Below, piece by piece: positions 1-8,530 of a stretch of DNA of 64,000 nt; position 1 is the first letter of the stretch, and every line of letters begins with the position of its first letter. The notes below the pieces were generated by a model, which was not told where the DNA came from, did no database searches, and saw only the letters and a program-made list of their open reading frames with translations. The DNA is taken from assembly GCF_039555335.1 (NCBI RefSeq), contig NC_092628.1:96235782-96299781 (forward strand), written 5' to 3'. The stretch is from Amphiura filiformis. Taxonomy: Eukaryota; Echinodermata; Ophiuroidea; Amphilepidida; Amphiuridae. The translations under genes were made by a program, and so were the position numbers.

Positions 1-720
1 GTGAAGTATGAGTACAATGTACTGTGTGTAAACTGCCAAAATGTTCACAGGGCAGCTATTGCGCTTACCTACTTCTGGCACTGAGCAGTCAAAATACTGA
101 TGCCCTTGCACATTATTTTTTTTCCATCACAGTGCACTCCACCTTCGGGGTTGTATCGTATAGGAAAAAAATAAACATCATTTACATTGAAATTTGTCAT
201 TTGAACTACAATAAAAATCATATCTAGTCATTAATCTCAAATCAAGAACTTAATTTTGTTAATTAAATGCAAGTTTAAACAAACAACATTACTTAAACTC
301 TTAACGAGAGTAACAAGAGTAAAAACCTATATTATGTATTGTGTTATGTGATAGACTTGAACTGAAAGCCTGATGATTCCAAGAAAGATGGGCTAACCAC
401 TGAGCTGTTATTTTATTAATTTTAATTTCCATAAATCTTCATTTTATCACAGGTGATCATATTCGCCATACCAAAATCACAATGCGTCGAACACAAGAGG
501 TGCAGCTGTTTGTCTCAAAAGAGGAGAATTCCATAGAGGTGATGGGCGCTTGATGACATCCACTTGCTAGCCTACCTTATACCGGAAGAAAGGAAGCGTT
601 CCTTAAGAATATTCATATAGGGCTGCTTGGTAGTTCGGTTTTAATAGTCTCATGGAATTGAGACTAAAATAGTCTATAGAGAACAGAACTATAATCACTG
701 CAAGCTCCTGTAAACTCATC
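1..720. other. No gene recognised; one tRNA-like fragment
   Basis: This AT-rich stretch has only short chance ORFs. Apart from the tRNA-like segment on the minus strand near 350-411, I see no coding, repeat or regulatory signal that I can support. Confidence 0.5.
350..411 (-). repeat. tRNA-like (SINE-type) remnant
   Basis: Read on the minus strand, the segment has an A-box-like run (CAGCTCAGTGGTTAGC) followed about 30 bases later by a B-box-like run (CAGTTCAAGTC). The order and spacing fit a tRNA-derived SINE promoter. The stems do not close, so it is a remnant rather than a working tRNA. A chance match is possible because both boxes are short. Confidence 0.35.
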
Positions 721-729
721 TCCTCAAAA

Positions 730-860
730 TTATCCCACTAAAAGTAGCACTTAGATAGTCTGCATGCTGTCTACTGAAGCTAATGCTAAGTATGTTTCAT
801 ATGCTATCAAGATAGTCTGTATGCTATCTACTGAAGCTATGCCAAGTAGTTCATTCCACA
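730..860. repeat. Cluster of CTATCTACTGAAG repeat units
   Basis: Three degenerate copies of the unit that recurs through the first 13.4 kb lie here (tgctgtctactgaagct, tgctatctactgaagct, tgctgtcaactgaagat). In better copies elsewhere, GCTATC and GATAGC flank a TACTGAA loop, so each unit can form a small hairpin. Confidence 0.6.
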
Positions 861-1242
861 CATGCTGTCAACTGAAGATCATAGCAATATTGTAATTTGT
901 TATTAATATGTGATGCAATCAAGCAAAATCAGTTGGAACTTGGAAATATTAAATTTTCTGTTTCTTATAGGATAGTAAAAACATTTACAAATCTGGATTT
1001 TGCAGAAAACAGCATTGAAATTGAACAACCAATTCCAAAGATATGAGCAACTAAAGAGTTTCCAAAGCAACCAGAAACAAAAGGAAATATTTACTTTGTG
1101 TGGCTATATCTCAAAATCGATATTTCCGAGTTCCGACTGATTTTGCTTGATCGCATCACATATGTTATTATTTTAACAGATTCTATCTACTTAATTGTTT
1201 TGTATTACACAGGTGCTACTGAATATAGTCCATTTTGTTTAG
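861..1242. other. No feature recognised
   Basis: AT-rich sequence. One 61-codon ORF begins here but has no recognisable domain and overlaps the foldback repeat that follows, so I do not call it a gene. Confidence 0.5.
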
Positions 1243-1399
1243 AGGTTAATGACTGTGCATCATTCATCTTGAGGGTATTGTAAAATAATTTTATTTAAAA
1301 CATTGTGCTTTGGAATCAAGGAATATCAGGAGCAGTGCAAAGCACAATGTTTAGATATTTTACAATACCCTCAAAATACCTGATGCAAAGTCATTAACC
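1243..1399. repeat. Foldback (inverted-repeat) element
   Basis: The outer ends are GGTTAATGACT and AGTCATTAACC. Inside them, TTGAGGGTATTGTAAAATA on the left pairs with TATTTTACAATACCCTCAA on the right, and AAACATTGTGCTTTG pairs with CAAAGCACAATGTTT. The result is a hairpin with arms of about 65 bases, typical of a MITE. A fragment of the same sequence (GATACCCTCAAACA followed by CAGTCATTGACT) recurs near 21190-21235. Confidence 0.75.
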
Positions 1400-2060
1400 A
1401 CATTCATAACTGCCACTTTTCACTTTGCATCATATTTTCTTCTTTCAAATTTGAAAACAAAATAAAGTTTTAACTTTATCACAAAGTTGTCACAAAGTAG
1501 CGTCTCATCAAAAATATGTAGCATCAAAACCATAGCACCTATGAAAAACAACCTTATTGGTGCAAAGTGGGGGCAATGGCTCATCTAAAATTGTAAACTT
1601 TGATAAGGTTGCACCAAGTTGATGTATCGTTATGATACACAAAATTTTCATTAGAGATGAGGACTGTACAAGAATACTGCTTGGACTGCTTAAGGCCCCT
1701 ACTACTGTATATAGATACCATTTTTCCTTCCAGAAAATGTATAATTTTTGATATTATTAGTTCATGACACATGGCCTTATAGTAAACATTTCACTTGAAT
1801 GAACATATCACCCATCTTATTTCAAAATACAATGCAAACGCACAACCTTGCATACTTAATGAAAAACACTAGCTAATCACGAGTGAGTTGGATTCTCTTC
1901 CCTGTTAGACACATGCAATAATTAATCACACAGTATGCGTGGACAATCATCGCACTGTTGGCAGCTTCGTTCATTCAAATGAAATTTTTACTCTAAGATA
2001 AGATGTTTTGTATTTAAGGTTGGTCTGAACCCTGGAATTATGGAAACTTTCGGGCCTCAT
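1400..2060. other. No gene recognised
   Basis: AT-rich sequence with no convincing ORF. Part of it (a run reading gaaaatgtataatttttg) is shared with the dispersed repeat copies near 2480, 7080 and 11210, so it probably contains an old repeat copy. Confidence 0.45.
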
Positions 2061-2074
2061 AACTTCTAAATTGT

Positions 2075-2411
2075 TGGTCTAAAGTATATAAAAGTATACA
2101 TATTTAGAATGGCAAAGACTTGATAATTTCATCTGTGAGGTCAAATTTGGGCCAAAATGCCATTTTTGGCCCAAAATCCCAAAAATAATGGTTTTTGGCC
2201 CACTTCTTTTTTGTGCATCCTAACAAAAAAATTCTTGGGCCAACATTTTTTTTTTATTAATTTTTAAAAACTAGATCAAAATATCTTCATTTTTTTTAAT
2301 TTTGACCAATTTCACCAAAAATATTTGAAATTTGGGCCAAAATCTGGCTTTTTTATGATTTTTCTTTGAAAAATCAGCATTTTTTTGACCATTTTTGGTG
2401 CAAATTTCTCA
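2075..2411. repeat. GGCCAAAA-rich, internally palindromic low-complexity segment
   Basis: Words of the form ttGGGCCAAAAt and attttTGGCCCaa recur many times in both orientations, giving overlapping small palindromes in a T-rich background. It runs directly into the dispersed repeat that starts near 2416. I see no coding potential. Confidence 0.5.
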
Positions 2412-2530
2412 AAGTTGGCCCATGGTTCAGCTATGGTGTGGTAACCGCTCTAGTTACTCCATATTTTTGCCTTTTATTTTGAAAGAAAATGTATAATTTT
2501 TGCTATTATTAGTTCACGACACATGGCCTT
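2412..2530 (+). repeat. Dispersed repeat with GGTTCAGCTATGGTG head, copy 1
   Basis: The sequence begins ggcccatggttcagctatgg and continues through gtaaccgctctagttactcc. The same block recurs near 7012, 11123, 13793 and 21083 on the plus strand and near 32180, 41760 and 42640 on the minus strand. The head resembles the 5' half of a tRNA with an A box, so a tRNA-derived SINE is possible. It also borders the ~140-bp tandem arrays, so it may instead be the terminus of that element. Confidence 0.7.
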
Positions 2531-2565
2531 TTAAACACAGTGCTTTCTACTGAAGATACACTTCC

Positions 2566-2638
2566 GGTTTTGTGGTGCAGTAGCTAGAGCATTGGACTCA
2601 TGATCGTAAGGTTGTGGGTTCGAACCCCATTCTACATG
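2566..2638 (+). ncRNA. tRNA-like sequence (CAT anticodon position), probably a SINE head or tRNA pseudogene
   Basis: A clear B box and T arm are visible: stem GTGGG, loop TTCGAAC, stem CCCAT at about 2614-2630. An A-box-like TGGTGCAGTAGCTAGAGC sits upstream and CAT lies at the anticodon position (2599-2601). The anticodon stem has mismatches and the 7-base acceptor arms do not pair, so I read it as a tRNA-Met-like derived element and not a functional tRNA. Confidence 0.6.
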
Positions 2639-2760
2639 TTATACAAGGATGCATCTGCTAAAGATATCACTTATCATACAAAACAATATAATTATCTACT
2701 GAAGATAACATTTTGATTGTTTTGTATTACACAGATGCCATATACTGAAGATAGCACATA

Positions 2761-4625
2761 TATGGTCATTTTCACAGTAAAGGGTGTAACTTTTGATTTT
2801 TAGGGTCAAAATTTCAAACCACTTAAATATGTTTCTGTTTACTGTAATCATGCATAGAAGCAACTTAAATTCCAGTAAAATAATGTTTCAAGGCTTAAAC
2901 CTTTTGATTTCTGATAAAAAATTTGACATTTCCATAACATTTTGGTTAAAAACTAAAAAAAAATGTATTTTACATAATCTCAGAAAATTATGACATGAAA
3001 GCTGGAATACATGTGAAATCCCATTCCAAAGTAAGTCAACAGATATAAGTTAAATTTTATACCATGTTTTGCTATGTTTGTAATTGCAATTTTGAAAATT
3101 TTAACATCAAGGGTCATTTGCAATGGAAATTATCCAACCTTAAACATATTTTTTAAGTTTTAATTGGGTTCCTAAGATAATTTGAATGTCTAACTTCATG
3201 TACAAATACTACTTGTTGAAAGGAACCTCCCAGCCAAGTTTCACAGAAATTGGAGTTCTTTTTTAGAATTGGCAATTCAAGCGATTTGTGTTTCGGAGGC
3301 TTCAGTTAACAACACAGGTGATCATAAAAGTAAAATATTTGGCTAACTACTACAAGTTGACATGAAAAATAGGTAAAAAATATCACAATTACCAATTTTC
3401 ATGCTTTGCTTCTAAATATTGAATTTCAGTTGTGACAAAAATTAAATTATCACAGCAAGTCATTTTTTTTTGTTTCGGAGGCTTCATGTTAACAATGGTT
3501 AAACATTGCAGAAGTAGTTTTTTTGAAAACAACACTGTTGGGATCATCTAAGCTGTTATTTTCTTGCGTGTATTGAATCAATGATTCTATGCGGCAGATA
3601 TTGTAGATTTATAACATGGTCATTTTTTCACCCATTTGTTAAGTATGGTGTTATTTGCATGTGAAGCCTCCGAAACGGGCTTTCTTGGGTATCAGTATAT
3701 TTTTCAAACATTAACCATAATATCAATTTTTTTTTTTAATTTATGACATTCTGCACATACCATGTAACAATTACAATGCAGATATCAATATGGAACACAC
3801 CAATTTAGATATGCATAGATGATAATTAACCTTATTGTTGTTTCGGAGGCTTCATTTGTTTCGGAGGCTTCAATTGTTAACGGAAAGTTTGTATTGGGTC
3901 CCATTTTCAAACGGTGATATATATCTCCACGATTTAAAAACAAGTGACTTGAGGATCTACTTTGCTACATTTTGATAAATAGATTGGATGAGCTCTTTTA
4001 TTTATATTTGCCCAAGCTTGCTGAACAGTTTGTTTCGGAGGCTTCAAAAAAGTTAACGGAAAATTGGCTCTTTGAAGTCAAGATTTTATAAAAATTTTAA
4101 AAGCTTGCAAATCGACTAATTTTTGTTACCCATTTCAAGTTAAGATATCAACTGTTATGAATCAAGAAGTGAAGAAATAACCAAGAATTATGAACCAAAG
4201 CTATACCCACAAAGTTTGTTAACAATTGTTGACGGAAAATGAAGCCTCCGAAACGACAAATCTCAAAGCCCGGTTCTCAAAAATACAGGGCTGTTCACAA
4301 TTAAATCTAATGTGGCAGTGTTTACTGAACATATGACCGTACTTTCAGGATAAGAAAAATTATCCATGAACTAACTGAAGAAAACACAGGGTTTTACAAA
4401 AATGTTACTGTTTTTTATAGTTTTTCAAAATGGCAATATTAGGTACATTTAAGCCTGCTAAAACTGAACGCAGTAACTCCCGAAAATGATTATGCTACCC
4501 AAGGTAGCTGCTAACTAGATGACTTATGTGGCCAAAAATCATGGAATTCTGTGGCTTTATTAGAACACAACGGATCAAAATGTTAAAAATCTAAAGTTGC
4601 ACCCTTTACCGTGAAAATGACCATA
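2761..4625. mobile_element. 1.87 kb TA-flanked element with ~43-bp terminal inverted repeats
   Basis: The left end reads TATGGTCATTTTCACAGTAA and the right end is its near-exact reverse complement (TTACCGTGAAAATGACCATA). The similarity continues inward for about 43 bases through AAGGGTG and GATTTTTA. Both ends are flanked by TA, so it is a cut-and-paste DNA transposon or a non-autonomous derivative. No transposase is recognisable; the only ORF above 60 codons (2793-2993) matches nothing I know. The interior carries seven exact copies of a 15-bp motif, described separately. The right TA is immediately followed by a mariner derivative. Confidence 0.8.
3290..4254. repeat. Seven exact copies of GTTTCGGAGGCTTCA
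   Basis: Plus-strand copies lie at 3290-3304, 3472-3486, 3840-3854, 3858-3872 and 4032-4046. Minus-strand copies lie at 3662-3676 and 4240-4254. In five cases a GTTAAC-type word lies close by, twice extended to GTTAACGGAAA. The sequence between copies is AT-rich and not repeated, so this is not a tandem array. Conservation of only the 15-mer suggests protein-binding sites (inference). Confidence 0.85.
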
Positions 4626-4627
4626 TA

Positions 4628-5208
4628 CGAGGGGGTATCCAAAAGTTTTTGACATCACACAGAAGCGAAAGTGCTATACCGATGAAATTTTGCCAGTGTA
4701 ATCACTGGTCCTTATGTACATTATGGTCCAAAAATGGTCTCATAAGTATGTTTACTTTCTTCACAGGTGGCGCTAGATGGGAAGTAGGCGCATAACCTTT
4801 TCGTGATAAGATCCTCCACTTTCTTGAGTTTTTTTTTCACTGTGGCGCATCATCCGTAAGTGATGGACGTCCACTTCTTGGCTCATCTGCATGTGGCCAG
4901 TTTGGAAATTCCTTTTTCAAAAAGCAATAGTGCCATATGATGGGCAATCATCACCGTGAGATTGCTTTAATTTCATCATAGATTTTCTGAGCATTGTAGG
5001 CCTAAATGCAGGAACTTAATCATGAAATTTTCACCATATTACAGGTTATCGCCTTGCCCATCTAGTGCCCATGTAAAAAAAGTAAACATACTTATGAGAC
5101 CATTTTGGACCATAATGTACATAAGGACCAGTGATTACACTGGCAAAATTTCATCGGTATAGCACTTTCGCTTCTGTGTGATGTCAAAAACTTTTGGATA
5201 CCCCCTCG
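4628..5208 (-). mobile_element. Non-autonomous mariner-type element
   Basis: The ends CGAGGGGGTATCC and GGATACCCCCTCG are exact inverted repeats flanked by TA. The inverted similarity extends for roughly 140-150 bases on each side, through ACATACTTATGAGACCAT-type sequence to the CATCTAG region. TA duplication is the Tc1/mariner signature, and the core retains transposase-derived coding sequence. It is a deletion derivative: the catalytic DDD region is absent. Confidence 0.88.
4840..5035 (-). pseudogene. Remnant of mariner transposase N-terminal DNA-binding region
   Basis: On the minus strand I can read, in broken frames and in this order, NAQKIYDEIKAIS, then DDCPSYGTIAF, then KRNFQTGH, then EPRSGRPSLTDDAPQ. 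This is the layout of the paired helix-turn-helix region of animal mariner transposases, including the GRPS linker that joins DNA-binding and catalytic halves. At least one frameshift (between the IYDEIKAIS and DDCPSYG parts) and in-frame stops (after AF, and after DDAPQ) break it. The catalytic domain is missing. It shows that the surrounding element arose by internal deletion of an autonomous mariner. Confidence 0.82.
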
Positions 5209-5224
5209 TATATATATATATATA

Positions 5225-5285
5225 GATTGTTTTGTATTAAACAGGTATTATCTACTGAAGATAGCACAGGTGCTAGCTATATAAA
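5225..5285. repeat. Hairpin unit TCTACTGAAGATAGCAC
   Basis: One further copy of the TACTGAA-loop hairpin family follows the (TA)n run at the right end of the mariner derivative. Confidence 0.6.
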
Positions 5286-5399
5286 TAGATTCATCAAGGT
5301 TATTGGTAGACAATATGAAAGGTTTCTTTTGAACAAAACCAAAACTTTCACTTGCCATTGACGGTTTCACCTATCATGGTCAGTGACAGCACAATGAAT

Positions 5400-5860
5400 T
5401 TTATTGGGGGGAGGCAAAGTGAATTTCAGGGGTGGGCAAAGTGAATTTCAGTAAGAGGGGTGGGCAAAATTAACAAATTTTGTGCAAAATAGCTGCAAAA
5501 AGTGGAAATGTTCTAATTTTGGTGAAATGCCGTCCTGCCCCCTGTAGTTCCGCCACTGATCATGATCGATGGGCATCATCAAAATGATGATTGGTGATTC
5601 CTCCAGTTGGATGTATCCTGACTGAAGGTGGTGTCTTATAGGCAGGAGTGGATCATGCACATGACTTATGAAGTGGGTCCCTTGTCTTTGTTCATGACAT
5701 TGGGTCCTTGTCTTCTGATCAAAATTGATTCTTGACGGTTTCACCTATCATGGTCAGTGACAGCACAATTAATTTTATTGGGGGAGTGAATTTCAGGGGT
5801 GGGCAAAATCAACAAATTTTGTGCAAAATAGCTGCAAAAAGTGGAAATGTTCTAATTTTG
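5400..5860. repeat. Dispersed G-rich repeat, two partial copies
   Basis: Blocks at about 5405-5560 and 5775-5860 share gtgaatttcaggggtgggca, then aacaaattttgtgcaaaata and a gtggaaatgttctaatttt run. The first ends near a tccgccactgatc end. Related copies lie at 25312-25520 and 62920-63170. The G-rich end and the GCCACTG terminus resemble hAT-type MITE ends, but I could not find a matched left terminus. Confidence 0.65.
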
Positions 5861-6580
5861 GATGTATCCTGACTGAAGATGGTGTCTTATTAGGCAGGAG
5901 TGGATCATTCACATGACTTATAAAAGTGGATCCCCTTGTCTTTGTTCATGACATTGGGAATTTTGACCTTTTACCTTTATTTTTAACTCTGTGTGCCATC
6001 AAAATCCAAAAAAGTTTTTGCTGGAAAATGAAACTTACCATGGAGGTCTGTAATTACAAACTTGTTTGGACTTGGGATCTCGATGGCGTGGCCCATTATG
6101 ATGCTTTGAGGTTTGCCTGAGGGCGCTTTTCATCAAAACATTGGATTTGCTGTTTTTATGTACCATCAAGAACTTTTTTTCTTGTTTTTTGTGATGTAAC
6201 CATTTGGTACTTCAAAAAAAAAAAAATGCAAAACGCAGGTTGGGATGATGATGTTATGCCCTCCAAAGTTTGCCATTTGTAAACTAGGATCACAGAGGCC
6301 GAAATTTCAAGATTTTTTAAAGCTGAATGAAGGCACTGTGCATGCTCATATTGTACATGTGAGTTGTTGGTGTTAATATGTACCAATATAATTTTTTAGA
6401 AAAAATTTAATTATTTTTTGTATCGCAGTTGGGTACATAATAAGGAAGACTGGCTCTTAAATTACAAATCGTGTGCAAAAGGTTACTATTTTCAATGAGC
6501 TATGACTTTGCTAAAGAGTGCTTACAAATTAATAGTAGCACATAGTTTGATTTGTATTTCAAATATGCTATCTACTAAAG

Positions 6581-6774
6581 CAGGCTTTGAGTTTTAAGGA
6601 GTGCGAGTGTGATCTTACTCCACAACACTCCTTAAATGATCATAAGGAGTGTGATTTATCACACTCCTTAATCTTTAAGCTTAACACTCATGATTCACAA
6701 AATAGCACACCTCACAAGATTGAGGTGTGCTATTTATCACACACCTCAATTAATTTTTTAAAACTAAAAGCCTG
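6581..6774. mobile_element. Hairpin-rich MITE with CTAAAG flanking repeat, copy A
   Basis: Ends CAGGCTTT and AAAGCCTG are inverted, followed inward by AGTTTTAA and TTAAAACT. The flanks carry a direct CTAAAG on both sides, consistent with a 6-bp target duplication. Inside are two strong hairpins: AAGGAGTGTGAT/ATCACACTCCTT around a 2-base loop, and a second around TGAGGTGTG. A second copy lies at 10751-10930 inside copy B. Confidence 0.72.
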
Positions 6775-7011
6775 CTAAAGGTAACACTTGGATCGTTTTG
6801 CATGCCATAATGGTGCTGTCTACTAAAGATAACACTTTGATTGTTTTGTATACATGTGCTATCTTCAGTAGATACAAGGGTATTATGTGCTTGGGTGTTA
6901 AGCCCTTGAGACCAAGGTAGTGGATGGCACTGCGGATTGGCTGAATTTCCCCCCGTTTTTACCTTCAATTTTCATGATTTTTTTTTCAATTCTCAGAAAC
7001 CGCTAACTGTC

Positions 7012-7130
7012 AATGGCCCATGGTTCAGCTATGGTGTGGTAACCGCTCTAGTTACTCCATATTTTTGCCTTTTATTTTGAAAGAAAATGTATAATTTTTG
7101 CTATTATTAGTTCACGACACATGGCCTTTT
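7012..7130 (+). repeat. Dispersed GGTTCAGCTATGG repeat, copy 2
   Basis: Nearly identical to 2412-2530, starting with atggcccatggttcagctat and continuing through the cgctctagttactcc and ttgctattattagttcacg blocks. It belongs to the segmental repeat copy A. Confidence 0.75.
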
Positions 7131-7194
7131 TTTTAAACATTTCACTTGAAATGAACATATCCCCGATCAGATTTTAAAATCATAACTTAGATTG

Positions 7195-7690
7195 TCGTTT
7201 TGTATTACATGCATGCTATCTACTGAAGATAGCACGTAGTTTGTTTTGTATTTTACCATGCTATCTACTGAAGATTAGTTTTTCCTTCATTTTTGACCAT
7301 TGTTGTCAATCTTTGCCCCCCTTAAAAGATGGCTCCCCCTTGCCCCCCTATTTGCATACCCTCTGAAAAAGTGCTTGCTACGCCACTGCTGGTTTGTCAC
7401 TAGCACTTAATATTAGCATCTAAATTGTTTTGTGTGAAACCCATGCAATCTACTACTGAAGATATCACTTACATTGTTTTATATTACACATGTACCAGGT
7501 AGATTTTGTATTACACACATGCTTACTACTGAAGATACACGCACCAGGTAGATTTTGTATTACACACATGCTTACTACTGAAGATAGAACATACAGGTAG
7601 ATTTTGTATTACACACATGCTTACTACTGAAGATCATAACTTAGATTGTTGCTTTGTATTACATGCATGATATCTACTGAAGACAGGTTT
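7195..7690. repeat. Array of hairpin units spaced by TTTTGTATTACACACATG
   Basis: Several units of roughly 45-55 bases alternate a TACTGAAGATA hairpin with a GTAGATTTTGTATTACACAC spacer. The best-ordered part is 7490-7640. The same arrangement recurs at 11550-11770. Such units are non-coding and fit a minisatellite inside the dispersed repeat. Confidence 0.7.
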
Positions 7691-7739
7691 GACTATGAAA
7701 ACGATTCTCTTATAAATGCATCTATGCAGTTTCCACCTC

Positions 7740-7870
7740 GATACACCCAATATTTGCTTATTTTGGGTTTTGATGATGATGATAAAACATTAGTCTGAAG
7801 TTAAAATTATGAAGATGATACAGTTTATGATGTTTTGACAAAGTCTGTACAGAATTCTTATCATCTATAC
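7740..7870 (+). repeat. Dispersed repeat with TGATGATGATGATAAAAC core, copy 1
   Basis: The block tttgcttattttgggttttg, a short GAT microsatellite, aaaacattagtctgaag and a gatgttttgacaaagtc run recur at 16137-16240. I do not recognise the family. Confidence 0.65.
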
Positions 7871-8239
7871 CATATTATGCTGCACATAAGGCAATATAAT
7901 GCCAATTTGGCACAAAGTATGAACTTTGACCTCTATTATATCAGTTAAGAAGCTAGATCATGAAAAATGAAATTGGGATCTTGTTGGCGTATCTTTTTGT
8001 AATGCAGTAAAAAGCCCACATTGCGCTGCGCATCATTGTTCAAAGGAATTGAGGTCAAATTGACCTCCACAATGAGGCTAAGTCAATTTTCAAAAAATCA
8101 TTAAAATATGAAGATCAAGAGATTCCAAGCTAATTTTTATATTAATTGACAGAGAATTATGCCTTCTTTAATGAGTTGCTATTCTGAAAGTCAGGTGATG
8201 TTGACGCGCTGAAATACAGGCACGTAAAAATGCCCGAAA
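7871..8239. other. No feature recognised
   Basis: AT-rich sequence between a dispersed repeat and copy B of the segmental repeat; no ORF or structure that I can support. Confidence 0.45.
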
Positions 8240-8530
8240 ATAGGGAATTTTGACCATTTGACCTTTATTAAATCTGTGCGCCATCAAAATCCAAAAAGTT
8301 TTTGCTGGAAAATGAAACTTACCATGGAGGTCTTTAATTACAAACTTGTTCCGACTTGGGATCTCAATGGCGCGGCCCATTATGATGCTTTGAGGTTTGC
8401 CTGAGGGCGCTTTTCATCAAAACATTGGATTTGTTGTTTTTATGCGCCATCAAGAACTTTTTTTTTTTTTTTTTTTAATATAACCATTTGGTACTTCAAA
8501 AAAATGCAAAACGCAGGTTGGGATGATGAT
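8240..8530. repeat. Segmental repeat, copy B left part
   Basis: Aligns with about 5950-6253 of copy A, up to the words gcaggttgggatgatgatg, where the LINE begins. A long poly(T) run at about 8458-8477 is expanded relative to copy A. Confidence 0.85.

Larger units (their letters stand above)
5930..7690. repeat. Segmental repeat, copy A (uninterrupted)
   Basis: This stretch aligns in order with 8240-8530 plus 10431-11770. Shared landmarks include the gaaacttaccatggaggtct block, the gtttgcctgagggcgctttt block, the ccgaaatttcaagatttttt block, the caggctttgagttttaagga MITE, and a run of hairpin units at the end. Small differences are scattered throughout, so the duplication is not very recent. 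The chance ORFs in it are not gene-like. Confidence 0.85.

Noticed and set aside
2566..2638. Functional tRNA-Met gene
   Set aside because: The T arm is good but the acceptor arms do not pair and the anticodon stem has mismatches.
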